This document shows, in pieces, positions 49,401 through 59,548 of a DNA stretch of 64,000 nucleotides. The stretch is from Mermis nigrescens (lineage: Eukaryota; Nematoda; Enoplea; Mermithida; Mermithidae): contig JAVLUZ010000511.1 in NCBI GenBank assembly GCA_036768485.1, positions 1,440,411 to 1,504,410 on the forward strand, given 5' to 3'. The notes below the pieces were generated by a model. That model was not told the DNA's origin, did not search any database, and saw only the letters and a program-made list of their open reading frames with translations. A program made the translations under genes and the position numbers. Position 1 is the first letter of the stretch. Each line of letters starts with the position of its first letter.

Positions 49401-52068
49401 CGTCGGGAATATTTGACATGCCTTTATGTCTAACTCGAATTTAAGCAAAGTAGAAGACAAAAACTAAACAGAAACAATGAACCCGACGCCGGAAAATTTC
49501 GCGTTTATAACTCAAGAGTACGCCAAAGACCTATGGCGCTCTTTTAAAAGCACTTCTAGAATTTTTCGTTTTTGGGGGACCATTGCGAGAAACCTACAAC
49601 TTTTTTCATCTCCGGGAATACAAGTTTCATTTTTTTTGTTTCATTGTTTCATTTCATTTTATAGGTGCATGCACATATGCACATTATGTATGTACGATAT
49701 ACCTCAGATTCAGTTCGTTTCTAAGTTTTAAAGATGACTAAATATGCGTGAATAAGCCTTAATTCTCCCTTGTGAATGCGAATAATATTATTATTATTCC
49801 GGGGAAAGACCCTGAGAATCTAAAATATCCCCTGCAGATTAATTTGGACACCAACCCAGAATTGAATTTGTGGCTTGCTTTTTGCAATTCTTGCCGGTTC
49901 TACGACATCCAAACCCCACAGAATCCCGTTGCTTTGCTACCCATGTATATTAATGATTCGCTCAGGAATGCTAACCTTATTGTTTCAGCCTTCTTCATCT
50001 CCTCAACACTTTGTTCCGTCTTCCCGGTTAACAAATTACTCGTTTTTTGGTAGCGCTTTTTTCTGTACTTATTTAGGGCATGTACATTATAGGAAGTGAA
50101 TCGTTTCGAAAATGTCCTTTGACTTGGATCCGGTTGAAATCCCGAACGAGTTACGAATACGTGCAAGTATATGGAACCGTTGTTCTTAAGTGCACTACTG
50201 GCTTCTATCTGGCCGGTTTTATGGTAAAAGGCATTCCAATCTCCGTATTGAAAATTAGGCAAATGCCAGAATAATGCGGAAGTGTCATTAAATGAAGCGA
50301 AATTCGAGTCCGCTTCAGAGATATACATCTTAAAATGAACAACTTCATATACATACATAATATCGATTAAGAAACGTTCAATCTAAAATTCAAGGTTTAT
50401 CAATGAGGGCTATACTATTCATGCGCTACTGGAAATGTCAGAATGCTGAAGACGAGGGTATACGTGATGTTGGCGGGGGGTCAGAAGGGGTTTTAACCCC
50501 CGGAAAATTTTTCACCTACCCCAGAATACGAGATTTTTCGAAAATTTCCAAAAAATCGCAGAAAAGGCGTTGTTTTAGGCGTTTTTCAACATCTATTTGC
50601 TCAAAAAAGTCAAATTTTTGGCGCTTCGAGTCTTATACATACATACTCATTTCTTGATTACAACAATTTTGTTCATATTCTAAATTTTTATATTTTTCAG
50701 GAATCGTTTATTTTTGTGCTCTAGAAAGATAGAGCATCGTCAGAAATGCCAAAAAACGACGTTCTTGACGTGTATCCACAATTTTTGAGCACAAAAAAGA
50801 CACTTTAAAGTTAAAAATATCACCCTCCCATGCAGTACATATCTGTGCGAGCCTATGTCATTCTTTCACTAAGACCTAGTCATAATCCCTCAGGAGCAAA
50901 CATGCACAAGATCAGGGTCGAAGTGGAGGGGTAAATCCAAAAATTGAGATTCGTTCACGTTTTTTTGTTAATTAAATGACGGAAATGGGACGGTTCAACC
51001 TAAACATTTTTTTCAAATTTGTCTTTTTGGGCTCAAAAAATATGCGATTACACGTCTAAATGACATTTTTTGACGTTTCTGACCATAGATGCATAGCATC
51101 GCGATCTGGGGGAGAGGCAGCCGGTCTGCGGGATTAAATGGGCCTTTTTGAACTAAAATGACCTAAAAACTGGTATAAGCGTTTAAATGACTTACATACA
51201 CTACATACCTTATTACACAGTTTCTCGTCAATTTAAAGCACTTTTGGAGAAAAGTTTCAGTTTTCATTCAGTTTTGGCCTTCATTTTCCCTTATTTTCCC
51301 AAAACATTTACCGTTTTTTCCATTCTGGGGATCTAGGAGAGGCGACCCACCTAATATCCCACGTGCACGTCTGTTTCTAACTAAGCCCTTTGTTTTTGAA
51401 CATAGAAACAAAACACTTTCAAAACCTTAATGAGATTCAACGATATATTTTAAAACCTTAGGTAGCAGCTACACCCCTCTACGCCCCTGTGTGAATGAAC
51501 CGAATAAAATCTAAATTGATTTTCAAAACCTACAGCATGATAATCATAATCATAATCAAGTCCTCGAAATATAAATAAAACATATCATACCATCTATACT
51601 GTGTATCAAATCTCATCGATTCTAACATAATTCGTACGAAAAGGTCATTCCAGGAAAAACGTTTCTGCAAAAGTGCAAAGTCAAGAATGCAAAACAACTT
51701 ACGAAGAAATCCAACTCGTCGCCATAATTAAACATATTACGACTGGGCGATCTGTCTACAACTGATTTTAACGAAGTTGCTGATGTACTATTACTATTCG
51801 CAGGATTGCCACCGGAATTGAAAAAACTGCGAATCAACGAACTAATCAGATAAAACATGATCATTCGGTAGGCCATCTTTTTAACTAAAGACCATCCGCC
51901 TTCCTGTTGTTGCTGCTGCAGAGCTGGACTATCACTAGAAGGCGGCGACTGCTCCTGAGTATGTCCAGATAAGCTCTGCTGATTACGTGAATCGCCACGC
52001 TGTCCGACAGCTGACTCATCAGTAGTCGTTCCTTCACAACGACCAATGTTCATAGAATCATTAATCAT
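39968..52068 (-). CDS. CLPTM1: CLPTM1 (cleft lip and palate transmembrane protein 1 homologue), complete
   Basis: This is a multi-pass ER/Golgi membrane protein. Human CLPTM1 retains GABA-A receptor subunits in the ER and its paralogue CLPTM1L is a lipid scramblase; the exact role here is inferred. Exons, in gene order: 52068-51703, 50328-49976, 48626-48342, 46233-45911, 43632-43444 and 40431-39968. All are GT-AG and in phase, total 1980 bases, 659 residues plus stop (human 669). Visible parts: a Gln/Ser-rich cytosolic N-terminus, a first membrane segment near 68-85, a lumenal domain with FNDTSALFW, NNGSIYLHV and LSHWHPNLTLNL, WVPGSVPPPLDEF, FFNDYWN and KWQLYAAQT, membrane segments near 371-392, 408-426, 492-511 and 520-541, and a C-terminus with PQLFINYKLKSVAHLPWRML and YQRWIYRVDP ending in KKDK. 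No frame break is seen, so the gene looks functional. Confidence 0.97.
40470..41290. repeat. Mixed repeats in CLPTM1 intron 5
   Basis: It includes a segment matching 2880-3220 (GCTTAAA.CA.GAAAACAGTAGCAATAAG type), an AGCATAGAAATTCTAGGGACG stretch, a GGCGCGATGCGC hairpin and a TGAGGGGGTATGCTTCTCAT strip also at 3180-3220. Confidence 0.45.
41640..43443. other. CLPTM1 intron, decayed repeats
   Basis: 41660-41765 holds GTACAAAGACGG pieces of family D, 41872 a GGCGCGAAGCCCC hairpin remnant, and 42240-42600 an inverted match to the 2930-3220 region. I see no gene here. Confidence 0.4.
43444..43632 (-). CDS. CLPTM1: CLPTM1 exon 5
   Basis: The acceptor is TTTTGCAG ending at 43633; the donor is GTAAGT at 43443. 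It reads VLIELWKIPKCMDVSLNR, FGIFPKLVIKDKGSYVESST and NLAFRYLSWLLYPLLIG. The start is fixed by homology and phase; the first ATG of the open frame lies 49 bases inside it. Confidence 0.95.
43633..45440. other. CLPTM1 intron, no recognised feature
   Basis: AT-rich DNA with no hairpin motif and few repeat matches, unlike its surroundings. The 108-codon frame at 44766-45092 has no motif I recognise. Confidence 0.4.
45440..45840. repeat. Repeat O, reversed copy
   Basis: It is the reverse complement of the 39640-39904 unit, with GGCGCGAGGCGCC hairpin at 45718-45730. It ends 70 bases before CLPTM1 exon 4. Confidence 0.6.
45911..46233 (-). CDS. CLPTM1: CLPTM1 exon 4 (membrane segments)
   Basis: The acceptor is TTTTTAAG ending at 46234; the donor is GTAGGT at 45910. 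After an acidic EEDEQSDDQDS stretch it reads TNPYLLGLTIIVSILHTIFE, FLAFKNDIQFWRNRKSLEGL, then a second hydrophobic segment and DNEANFVVKLSVFVG. Confidence 0.96.
46345..47030. repeat. Repeat B copy split by a family D element
   Basis: 46345-46635 is the B body through AAATTTCACCCCCCCTCC. The last ~20 bases, AATTCCCATGCTGGGCATGT, resume at 47008 after the insertion. This dates B as older than the D insertion. Confidence 0.7.
46636..46999 (-). mobile_element. hAT-like MITE, family D, copy 3
   Basis: Flanks CCCCCCTC (46628-46635) and TCCCCCTC (47000-47007) match at 7 of 8. It reads CAGTGTTTTGTTTGTACAAGG to ACAAAAAACCGTG, with a perfect CGGCGCGAAGCGCCG hairpin at 46857-46871. Confidence 0.8.
47465..47760. 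repeat. Repeat N, copy 3
   Basis: AAGGTCAGGGTCGGGAGTAG opens it, followed by GTGGCTTTCACGCG, AAAATGGTCAAAAGAGCC and AAAACGCTTTTATG, in the order of the 490-730 and 4720-4930 copies. Confidence 0.5.
47852..48083. mobile_element. Repeat C, full copy
   Basis: The ends ATACATGTAACGG and CCGTTACATGTAT are exact inverted repeats of 13 bases; the tips are themselves palindromic (ATACATGTAT). No clear TSD was seen. Confidence 0.7.
48342..48626 (-). CDS. CLPTM1: CLPTM1 exon 3
   Basis: The acceptor is TTCTCGCAG ending at 48627; the donor is GTAAAA at 48341. It reads RAEVLSHWHPNLTLNL, WVPGSVPPPLDEFMRFDPVS, PIFFNDYWNM and SLFKWQLYAAQTMKN, with several N-glycosylation sequons. Confidence 0.96.
48627..49975. 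other. CLPTM1 intron 2, unassigned
   Basis: It contains paired ACGTCGTCAAATGTTTGAAAA / ACGACGTCTTACGTCATC segments (48870-48920) and a CGGCGCGAAGCGTCG hairpin (49391-49405). No gene is supported. Confidence 0.35.
49976..50328 (-). CDS. CLPTM1: CLPTM1 exon 2
   Basis: The acceptor is TTTTAAG ending at 50329; the donor is GTTAGC at 49975, phase 2. It reads MYISEADSNFASFNDTSALF, GSIYLHVFVTRSGFQPDPSQ, NKYRKKRYQKTSNLLTG and EEMKKAETI. These are lumenal-domain motifs shared by all CLPTM1 proteins. Confidence 0.95.
50480..50840. repeat. Dispersed repeat B, copy 4
   Basis: GGGGGGTCAGAAGGGGTTTT through TTTGGCGCTTCGAGTC (decayed hairpin) and AGAGCATCGTCAGAAATGCC to CACCCTCCCATGCAGTAC. It lies in CLPTM1 intron 1. 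Confidence 0.6.
50895..51375. repeat. Repeat N copy 4 followed by repeat M copy 3
   Basis: N spans about 50900-51075; M starts CATAGATGCATAGCATCGCG at 51085 and ends CCACGTGCACGTCTG at about 51372. The N-then-M order occurs once. Confidence 0.55.
51703..52068 (-). CDS. CLPTM1: CLPTM1 exon 1
   Basis: It starts at ATG 52068 with MINDSMNIG and holds a poly-Gln stretch, KKMAYRMIMFYLISSLIRSF (first membrane helix) and MFNYGDELDFF. The donor is GTAAGT at 51702, phase 0. No in-frame upstream ATG is needed by homology. Confidence 0.93.
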
Positions 52069-52299
52069 TTTAAATCTCTTGAAAATACTGTTTGAATAAT
52101 TGTAGGAATGTCTTTCTTCAGCGCTACTTATCCGTTTTACCAGCTGAAGTTCTATAAAGTAAATTTTTAATCAAATATAAATATAGGCATAGTAGGTATT
52201 GCCAACATGAATATCCCTTTTATACTTGCCTAATTCAATAGCAATCCTTTACAATCAGAATAATTAGATTAGACATAGGTAACTATTGCTCGTATACAG

Positions 52300-52620
52300 A
52301 ATTCGGCTAAAAGGGGCGGATTCACCACAAATTGGTCTATATCTCGGAAAATTCGTGGGAATAGCTCGAAAAAACTGTATTTTTCGAGACGTGTTCTATC
52401 CATTAGGAATATCGAAAAAATTTTTCTTACACAAAAGGCTATAAAACTGTGTTGTTTTGATCGCGCTTGAGCTAAATTATTAAAAATAATTCACATCTGG
52501 CGCTAAGCTCCGAAGACTTAAACATTTCACGTTGAAGACATGCAATTTTTCAATCTTTTCATCCATTAACTTACCTTTCAAATCATTTTTTGGCCAGAGA
52601 GGTGCCCCCTAAATACAGCC
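52300..52620. repeat. Repeat next to the CLPTM1 5' end
   Basis: CGGATTCACCACAAATTGGTCTATATCTC resembles 8440-8470, and a GGCGCTAAGCTCCG hairpin remnant is at ~52499. The CLPTM1 promoter must lie within ~250 bases between this and the ATG, or extend into it. Confidence 0.45.
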
Positions 52621-52759
52621 CAAATTATTCGTGTACACAAAGTGCAAATTATTAAGACGGAATCGACACATGAGAAATTTGGGAGATATAGAATTTAAAA
52701 TTTGACATCAATTAAATTAGACTGATCGAAGTCATGAATTACGAGAACGTAGTAGCAAT

Positions 52760-53130
52760 AAACTTATTTTCTCCTTCTTCACCCCACCAGAATTGGGGTC
52801 TTTTTAAATTCCCGAAAATTTTCTAAAAATTTGTAGAAAATATACTTTTTTAAGCGTTTTTAGCAATCTATTTGCACAAAAGTGCCAAATTTTAGGCGCT
52901 TCGCGCCATTATACTCATGTTTCATTCAACTATATTTTGTTCAATTTGTTCCAACTTTTTAGATTTTTTCAAAATTTTTTGTTTTTATGCTCTAGAAATA
53001 CAGAACATCGTCATAAACGCTTAAAAACGATGTTTTGACGCGCATCTAACATTTTTTGACCCCAAAAAGGCACTTTGTTACTTCACCACCCCCCTCCAGA
53101 AATCTCATGCTGTGCATGTATGGGCCTGAC
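52760..53130. repeat. Dispersed repeat B, copy 5
   Basis: It is closest to the 5195 copy: GTTCAATTTGTTCC.ACTTTTT, AGGCGCTTCGCGCC (52894-52907), TGCTCTAGAAA and CCCATGCTGTGCATGTATGG-type end. Confidence 0.65.
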
Positions 53131-53440
53131 TTTTATTATAATTAAGTAATTCGGCGCAAAGCGCCAAAATTGTTGTGCGTTTTCCGGCTAAAAAAGCAAA
53201 GTAAGAGTTGAGGAAAAATCATTCTCATTTTTCATTTCAGGGGGGGGCGTGCCCCCTTTCCTCTGGATAGGGGTCGGGGTAAAAAAACTTTAGTCAATTC
53301 TTGAACTTGCTTCACTCAATTATTTATCAATTTTGTATAACAAAAATTGTCTGAATACGCACAGAAAATGAGTTTTTCAGTCATAGTGAAGTTCTAGAGC
53401 AAGTTAGGGACTACTCAGCGCAGCCTGATCAATATCAAAC

Positions 53441-54052
53441 AATGGCAGTGATTATTTGCAGTCAACTGCAAACAATTTAGCGTACAGTGAAATCTTATTT
53501 GCAGTCAAAAACCAGCGGCCTAGACTGCAACAAATAAGTACTGACACAGTGTATTATTATTTGCAGTCAAAAACCAGCGACGTAGACTGCAAATAATATC
53601 ACACACAGCTAAATATTATTTGCACTTAAAAACCAGCGACCTAGACTGCGAAAAAATCAGTACTCTGTGTTATATTATTTGCAGTCAAGGTCGTCGGTTT
53701 TTGACTGCAAATAAAATTACACTGTGTCTGATCTTATTTGCAGTCTAGGCCATTTAACAGCAAATAATATTACACTGTGTCCGATCTTATTTGCAGTCTA
53801 GGCCATTTGACTGCAAATAATAATACACTGTGCGTAATATTATTTACAGTCTAGGCCACTGCTTTTTGACAGCAAATAATATAACACTGTGCACAATATT
53901 ATTTGCAGTCTAAGCAGTTGGTATCGACTGCAAATAATATTAAACTTCGTCTGAACTTATTTGCAGTCTAGGTCGCTGGTTTTTGACTGCAAATAATAAT
54001 ACATTGTGTTCTATATAATTTGCAGTTGACTGCAAATAATTACTGCCACAAA
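53441..54052. repeat. Array of about eleven hairpins (TTATTTGCAGTC...GACTGCAAATAA)
   Basis: Units of 50-60 bases each hold TATTTGCAGTC, a 12-20-base loop and GACTGCAAATA, so each unit is an inverted repeat. Linkers read ATTACACTGTG. The loop is AAAAACCAGCGACCTA in units 2-4 and its complement TAGGTCGCTGGTTTTT in units 5-10, so the whole array is also a large palindrome, turning near 53680. The outer edges GGCAGTGATTATTTGCAGTC and its complement-like TAATTACTGCC match too. Confidence 0.9.
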
Positions 54053-54949
54053 CTATAGGTAATAAAATGGAATCAGTCCACTGCGGAGCGCCGGAAAATT
54101 GAGATTTTACCTCTCTAGAACGAATTTTTGCATTACAAAGATTTTCCACAAATGTCAACCAAACCAAAGATTTTTTCCATCTTTCAAAATTCGGTTAACA
54201 AATAGACAAAAAAATGAAAAAATGGTGCAGAGCAGTGAGCAAAGCATTGACAGGAAACATGCAGAATTTTTCTTATTAGGAGGCTAAATGTACATTCTAG
54301 CATAGGTCGGCGTCAGTCAGCAATAACTCTTGCTTAAAGTCTACACATAAGAATTCATATAAATATAGTTTTAATAAAATTCATCGCAAAGCACAGAAAA
54401 AATTTTGAATTTTTGATGGAATAATTTGTCAAATAATATGATTTGTTAAACCCCAAAACCTCAATTCTTTACACAAAAGAAACCCAAGAAAACTCCGACA
54501 GCCTCAAAACCCCCCGAAGATTAGAGAAAAATCCCTAACTTGGCAACCCTATGAGTGCGGCGCACCGTTTTTTCCCCAGCGGTTTGGTTGACATTATAGA
54601 CCAGACCCAAAATTTTTTTCCATTTTCAACCCTTTTCCACGTCTTTTGGGAGGTCTAAAACGTTAAAAAAAGAGCGCCTGTGTTAGGAAATCAGTGTTTT
54701 TTAAGTAGAAAATTTTATGTACACATGCAATAGCGGTGTTTGATGCACTTTTTGTATAAAAATTTCGCGCTCTACAAGAATATCACGATCAGTAACGTTA
54801 TTTATGTTGAAACTTGAATTTCCTTCCTTCAGTAAAGCATTTTAGCCAATTCTGAAGTTGCGTTTGACAATAAAAACTATAATTTATCAACGCGAAGCGC
54901 CAAAAACTTTTAAAATTTTAGCTCTCTAAAACGCATTTTTGCATTACAA

Positions 54950-55181
54950 AAACTAACCAAATCCAAGCAGAAGATGAGGATTTCTAATCGTAGTGAAGTT
55001 CTAGACCAGATTGTCGATAAAAATGCTGCAATTGGCGCGGTGCGGCTTAAAGATTATTAACAAGTAAACTAACCAAATTCGTACAAAAGATAAGGACTTT
55101 CAATCGTAGTGAAGTTCTAGACCAGATTGTCGATAAAAATGCTGCAATTGGTGCGGCGCGCCTTAAAGATTAATAAGTAAG
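54950..55181. repeat. 116-base tandem duplication
   Basis: Units 54950-55065 and 55066-55181 share AACTAACCAAAT, TAGTGAAGTTCTAGACCAGA, TTGTCGATAAAAATGCTGCA and GGCTTAAAGATTA. A diverged piece is also at 53390-53420. Confidence 0.85.
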
Positions 55182-55329
55182 AATTAAATCAATCCGACGC
55201 GAAGCGCCGAAAAATTTCTCATTTTACCTCTCTAAAACGCATTCTAACATTACAAAAATTTTTCCATTTCCCAAAATTTTGGTTGACAAATAGACCAAAA
55301 AGTGGAAAAAACGGTGGACTGCGGGGCTG

Positions 55330-55465
55330 GCCGGTGTCGCACCTTAAAGTATCCGTGCCTTAAAGTGTCCTGCCGGACACTTTAAGGTACCTTAAAGTGT
55401 CTGGACGGACACTTTAAGGCACCTGAAAGTGTCCGGCTCTGCCTTGAAGTGTCCGGGTTATGCTG
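55330..55465. repeat. Cluster of CCTTAAAGTGTCCGG palindromes
   Basis: ACCTTAAAGTGTCC and GGACACTTTAAGG alternate about six times in 130 bases, giving at least three hairpins. This may be the collapsed ends of a transposon. Confidence 0.75.
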
Positions 55466-55613
55466 ATGTACGTACGCATATACGCCCACGCATATCACTC
55501 GCTGTACAATTAGGTAAGTAGGCATGTACATATAGGTACCTTGTACAATATATTGAGGTACATAAATACAAGCAAGCCGATATATACATTACGAAGAAAT
55601 CGTTGTATTGTCA

Positions 55614-55913
55614 ATGGCATCGTTAAGCGAACTTGGAGATGAAATCGATTATAAAAATAACTTTAGTGAGGAACAATCGACGATATTTACGAATTTCAGT
55701 CATAAATGTTGTGAATTTTATCGATATTTGATTGGTCAATTTATTACTGTCGATGGATTTGAAGAAACGAGATCAGATTAGCTATCGGATACCTGGCCGA
55801 TGGAAAATATCCTATTAATGCTTCGGAAAATGAAAAGCGACGTTTACGAAGACAAGCACACACTGTTCACAAAAAATCGTTAAAATACGCAGCAAACAGT
55901 ATTCAAATTAAGT
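55614..55913 (+). pseudogene. Broken small ORF, possible transposon protein remnant
   Basis: An ATG at 55614 opens about 56 codons (MASLSELGDEIDYKNNF..., FYRYLIGQFITVDGFEETR) to a TAG near 55780. A second frame overlaps the stop and continues IRLAIGYLADGKYPINASEN, then EKRRLRRQAHTVHKK to a stop at about 55913. One indel would join them. The xLxDGKYP..NEKRRLRRQA pattern resembles the short domain found in front of some domesticated integrase/KRAB-type proteins; that is a weak memory match, not a firm call. Confidence 0.35.
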
Positions 55914-56802
55914 AGCATAATACCATGATTTAGCAAAATATAAAGTTATCAGTCTCTTGTTTTGTTATGTAGAGGCAAGTAGTGATCGACCAGGGCGACT
56001 TTTTTGCCTGGGGCCGAGGCAGAACCGAGGAGAATATTATTGCATGACACATACTTGGGGTGGGCATAGAAAAAGAAATAATGAGCGACTGCTCCATTCA
56101 GTAGTAAATGGCAAGCGCAAAGTTAGGTGCGCCTTTTCATATCAAGTTTTATTACTATTTATGTCACAAGAAACAAATTTAGTCCAGTGTTTCATGGTCT
56201 GAATCATCAATAAAGTCTATGTCGCTGCTATTAGCACCCTCTATATCATTTGAATCTTCGCTACTGCTACTGCTGCTGTAGCGATTGGATGCAATAGGTA
56301 TTGGATGTAATAAATGAGACAACACATATTCCCATATGGGGAAGGGGTATTACCCCCTCAGGGTCCAAGACACAAGTCACTGTCAGACGATTTTAGGTGA
56401 AAACCTTTTGAATTTTTGAACTTAATTTTTTAGTATGGCAAAAGTGTACCTAACTATTAGGGATGCAACGGGTACCCGGACCCGGACCCGTTATTACCCG
56501 GTTCTTTTTTGGACCCGGACCCGAACCCGGACCCGTTATTGAAAATTTTTGAGACCCGGACCCGGAACCGGTAAAATTTTGCTTGAAAAATAACGGGTAA
56601 CGGGTATTAAAAAAATTTAAAAAGATGCGAATGATGAAAGACTTGAATGGCGACTAAAGACTTTATTTCCAACTTCTAAATCGTCACATTAATACCAGAT
56701 AGTATTTCAAAAACAATCAGATTCATCTACTTGTATTAGTTTAAGAGGCAATGAATCAGGCTCAAGGTGTTTTTGAATTTGTTCAAATTTTTTTCTGTTT
56801 GC

Positions 56803-57690
56803 AGGGGCGGATTTGAGGTTGGCGGGGGGGGCGGCTGCCCCCATAGGCCAAAAATATTCGGCGAGATAAAGAATTTTATGCAATTTGCAATGATTTTTAT
56901 CCGTCAGTGACCATAATTTCTCAAAATTTTCCTGCGCAGCGCCGAATGACATTTATTTACTTTCTTGGCGACCTGGAGCACGGTTTTTTTCTATTCGGCA
57001 AAGATTTTTACCGATGTACAAAGACTTTTGGACCGTCTTTGTACATGTACAAAGATTTTTGGGATGACAAAAATTGATGAAAAGATTTGAAATTCGCAAA
57101 AATTTTCGGCGCTTCGCACCGTAATGAGCAATTGTGTATCCTATATATCTTTATAATAGCAGAAATCGCATTTCGAAAGGAAAAATGTCAAATTTGTCGG
57201 TGCTTCGCGCCGTTTTAAGACGATCTTAATGATTTTTGCCCTCATAAAACCAGGAATTACATAGCTAAAATACTCTACCAAAGGTCAATAACTGTTTTTA
57301 CCACATTAAAGTCGCTACCATACTATATCATAGTACTCAAAAATTTGTGTGCACAAAATGTACAAAGACTTTTAGGGACCATCTTTGTATACACATGTAC
57401 AAAAGGACCTTGTACAAAAAAACACTGCCTGGAAGCCATTTCCTGTTCATGTAGGTTTCAAAACAATTTTAACAGCAGAAACAGCTATTTTTTGCACAGT
57501 TTTCTTCTATTTTCAATTAAAATTTCGATGTTTCGCATCAAATGCTATAAATATAGGAAATCAAGCAATAAATCATGCTTCTAGACTTCTATCCGCAATA
57601 ATTCGAGCAATTTTTTATCAAAACGTCTCAAATCTGGATCGTTTCTGCCCCACTTTTTTTGCTAAAAAAATTATAGACATATATCACCTT
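56803..57690. mobile_element. Family J element, split by family D
   Basis: CAGGGGCGGATTTGAGG starts it; 56803-56978 and 57428-57640 align with consecutive parts of 33830-34140. The right terminus could not be fixed. Confidence 0.6.
56979..57427 (+). mobile_element. hAT-like MITE, family D, copy 4 (449 bases)
   Basis: It runs CACGGTTTTTTTCTATTC to GTACAAAAAAACACTG, nearly colinear with the 3230 copy. The flanks CCTGGAG and CCTGGAAG look like a TSD with one base lost. Hairpins lie at 57107-57120 and ~57200. Confidence 0.8.
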
Positions 57691-58084
57691 TAGATGTATA
57701 AATAATTATTCAAATCACTTATTCAGGAACTTTAACTTCTTGTTGACTGACATTCTGAAAATAAGAAGGAATCACGCAATCTGAGTGCATTAAAAAATTA
57801 GCTGTATATATTCACAAATTCTCGTGGACCCGGACCCGGACCCGAACCCGTTATTTTTTTCAGACCCGGACCCGGACCCGGACCCGTACCCTTTATCTGA
57901 AAATTTTGAGACCCGCACCCGGACCCGGACCCGATATTCCAAAAAATCTGGACCCGTTGCATCCCTACTAACTATTAGAATTTAACGAAGTGATACATTA
58001 TTTTAGAATGTGAGCTAGAGTAAATAGATAAACTATAAATATAAAACATGCATGTAATCGCTTAAAACTTTATGAGGGTCCCTC

Positions 58085-58312
58085 AGTATACATGTAACGG
58101 CTGGGAATCTAGGGTAGGGGTCCCTCGCGATTTTTAGAAGGAGGGGGTTAGCGACTAGATCAAAAATGGTAAGAACACATAAAATAGCCAGAAAAGCGCA
58201 GGTTTTCGCCAAAAAATGGGAGAGGGTGGTCAAATATTTTCTGACCTTCAAGGAAGTTCGGGGCTTCAAAGCGTGGATGGGGGATGGCCCAAACCCCTGT
58301 CACATGTATATT
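58085..58312. mobile_element. Repeat C copy
   Basis: TATACATGTAACGGCTGGG to CCCTGTCACATGTATA; the right end has one change from the inverted repeat. A 30-base hairpin of AGGGGGGTAAGCGGCT type follows at 58330-58375. Confidence 0.6.
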
Positions 58313-58459
58313 TCTCGGCCATTTTCAGGGGAAGGGGGTAAGCGGCTCCCTTTTGCAGCCGCTTACCCCCCTGAAAATCTTTAAAATGGTAGAATTTGCA
58401 ATAAGGAATTCTACACACCTTTTTACAGTTTTTGTTCTTCAAAAATCTTTGTAAATGTA

Positions 58460-59548
58460 TAGTGCTGGCCTCTAAAAAACCATTTTCATGTTTTTGGCTT
58501 ATAACTTCAGAACAAATAGCATTGAAGAAGTCAACAAACACCTATTTTTGACAGCTGCCCTAGGCCTATAACTTGCTGCATGGAAGAATTTTTAAACGCC
58601 ATATTTCATAGCAAGCTTGCATGAAATTCGAAATTTTGAATAAAAACCACTTTTTCCTAAAAAAACCATGGGAACTAAAAAAAACCACCCCCAAAATGTT
58701 ATGCGAAGTGCATGGTTGGCAGCGTAAAACAGTTAGTTGACCTTAAATGATCACAATTTTGAGAAAAATTCATTTTTTACGATATTTCCGTTCATTTTAT
58801 CACATTTATATAAAAATTAATAATCTTTTCTGAATTTCATTAAAAGTTCTATAAATTTCCCAAATAAAGTCTCCAAGTGATAAAAACGACTCTAGGTAAG
58901 TCTCTTCCACATCCTCTGCAAGAAATCAGTGCAAAATTATGCAACTTAATGAAAAATAATTTCGTTGCCATGGCAACGTGTACTTAGCATTGGTCTTTTT
59001 TTAGGTTACAGTGGTTTTTTTAGGTTACAATCGAACTTTTTTAGCGGTTTTTCAGGTGATGCTTATTTTTTGTGAAAAATAAATATCAGGCATCATGAAA
59101 GGTGCTACGAGGCACATTCCTGCTAAGTTTTGTAGAAATTGGCGCTGGTTTTTTTTAGGTTACAACTAGTTTTTTTTTAGGTTTGGCTTTGAAGGTATAC
59201 TGTAGCTATGTGGATGACATAGGAGAACTAAATTTTTTTCTGACATTAGACTGCAAGGGAGCCTAACGTGAAAACATAAAAGATTCCACCAAATATGAAT
59301 ACGGGTAGAAATACTGACCCTCAAAAATGCTTTAAAAAAATCATAAAAATGGCAATTTTTAGGAACTTTTCGACAAATTTATATCTCAAGTTTCTGAATG
59401 ATCCGGAAAGCGACCAGGGGTCAGTTGTAATCCTCACGCATAGCTTGTTCGCCAGTATAATATCATCAGTCATCTCCTTTTGGTTATGGAAAAAAGGGGT
59501 GGTTTTTTTAGGTTACAAATCGACTGGTTTTTTTAGAGGCCAGCACTA
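58460..59548. mobile_element. TIR element with TTTTTTAGGTTACA motifs (1089 bases)
   Basis: The TIR TAGTGCTGGCCTCTAAAAAA is near perfect over ~24 bases. The split target is a family D GTACAAAG site, consistent with a TA duplication. Its outer third on each side carries repeated TTTTTTTAGGTTAC (58990-59180, 59500-59530). No TSD of 8 bases fits. No transposase. Confidence 0.75.

Larger units (their letters stand above)
56458..57967. mobile_element. hAT-like element with ACCCGG subterminal arrays, copy 2
   Basis: Perfect TSDs CTAACTAT lie at 56450-56457 and 57968-57975. The TIR TAGGGATGCAAC is exact. Arrays of ACCCGGACCCGG replace the ACCCGAACCCGA of the 8885 copy. It contains a J piece that itself contains a D element. 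Confidence 0.9.

Noticed and set aside
53441..54052. CRISPR-like regular array
   Set aside because: Units are inverted repeats with related loops, there are no unique spacers or cas genes, and the host genes are animal nuclear genes.
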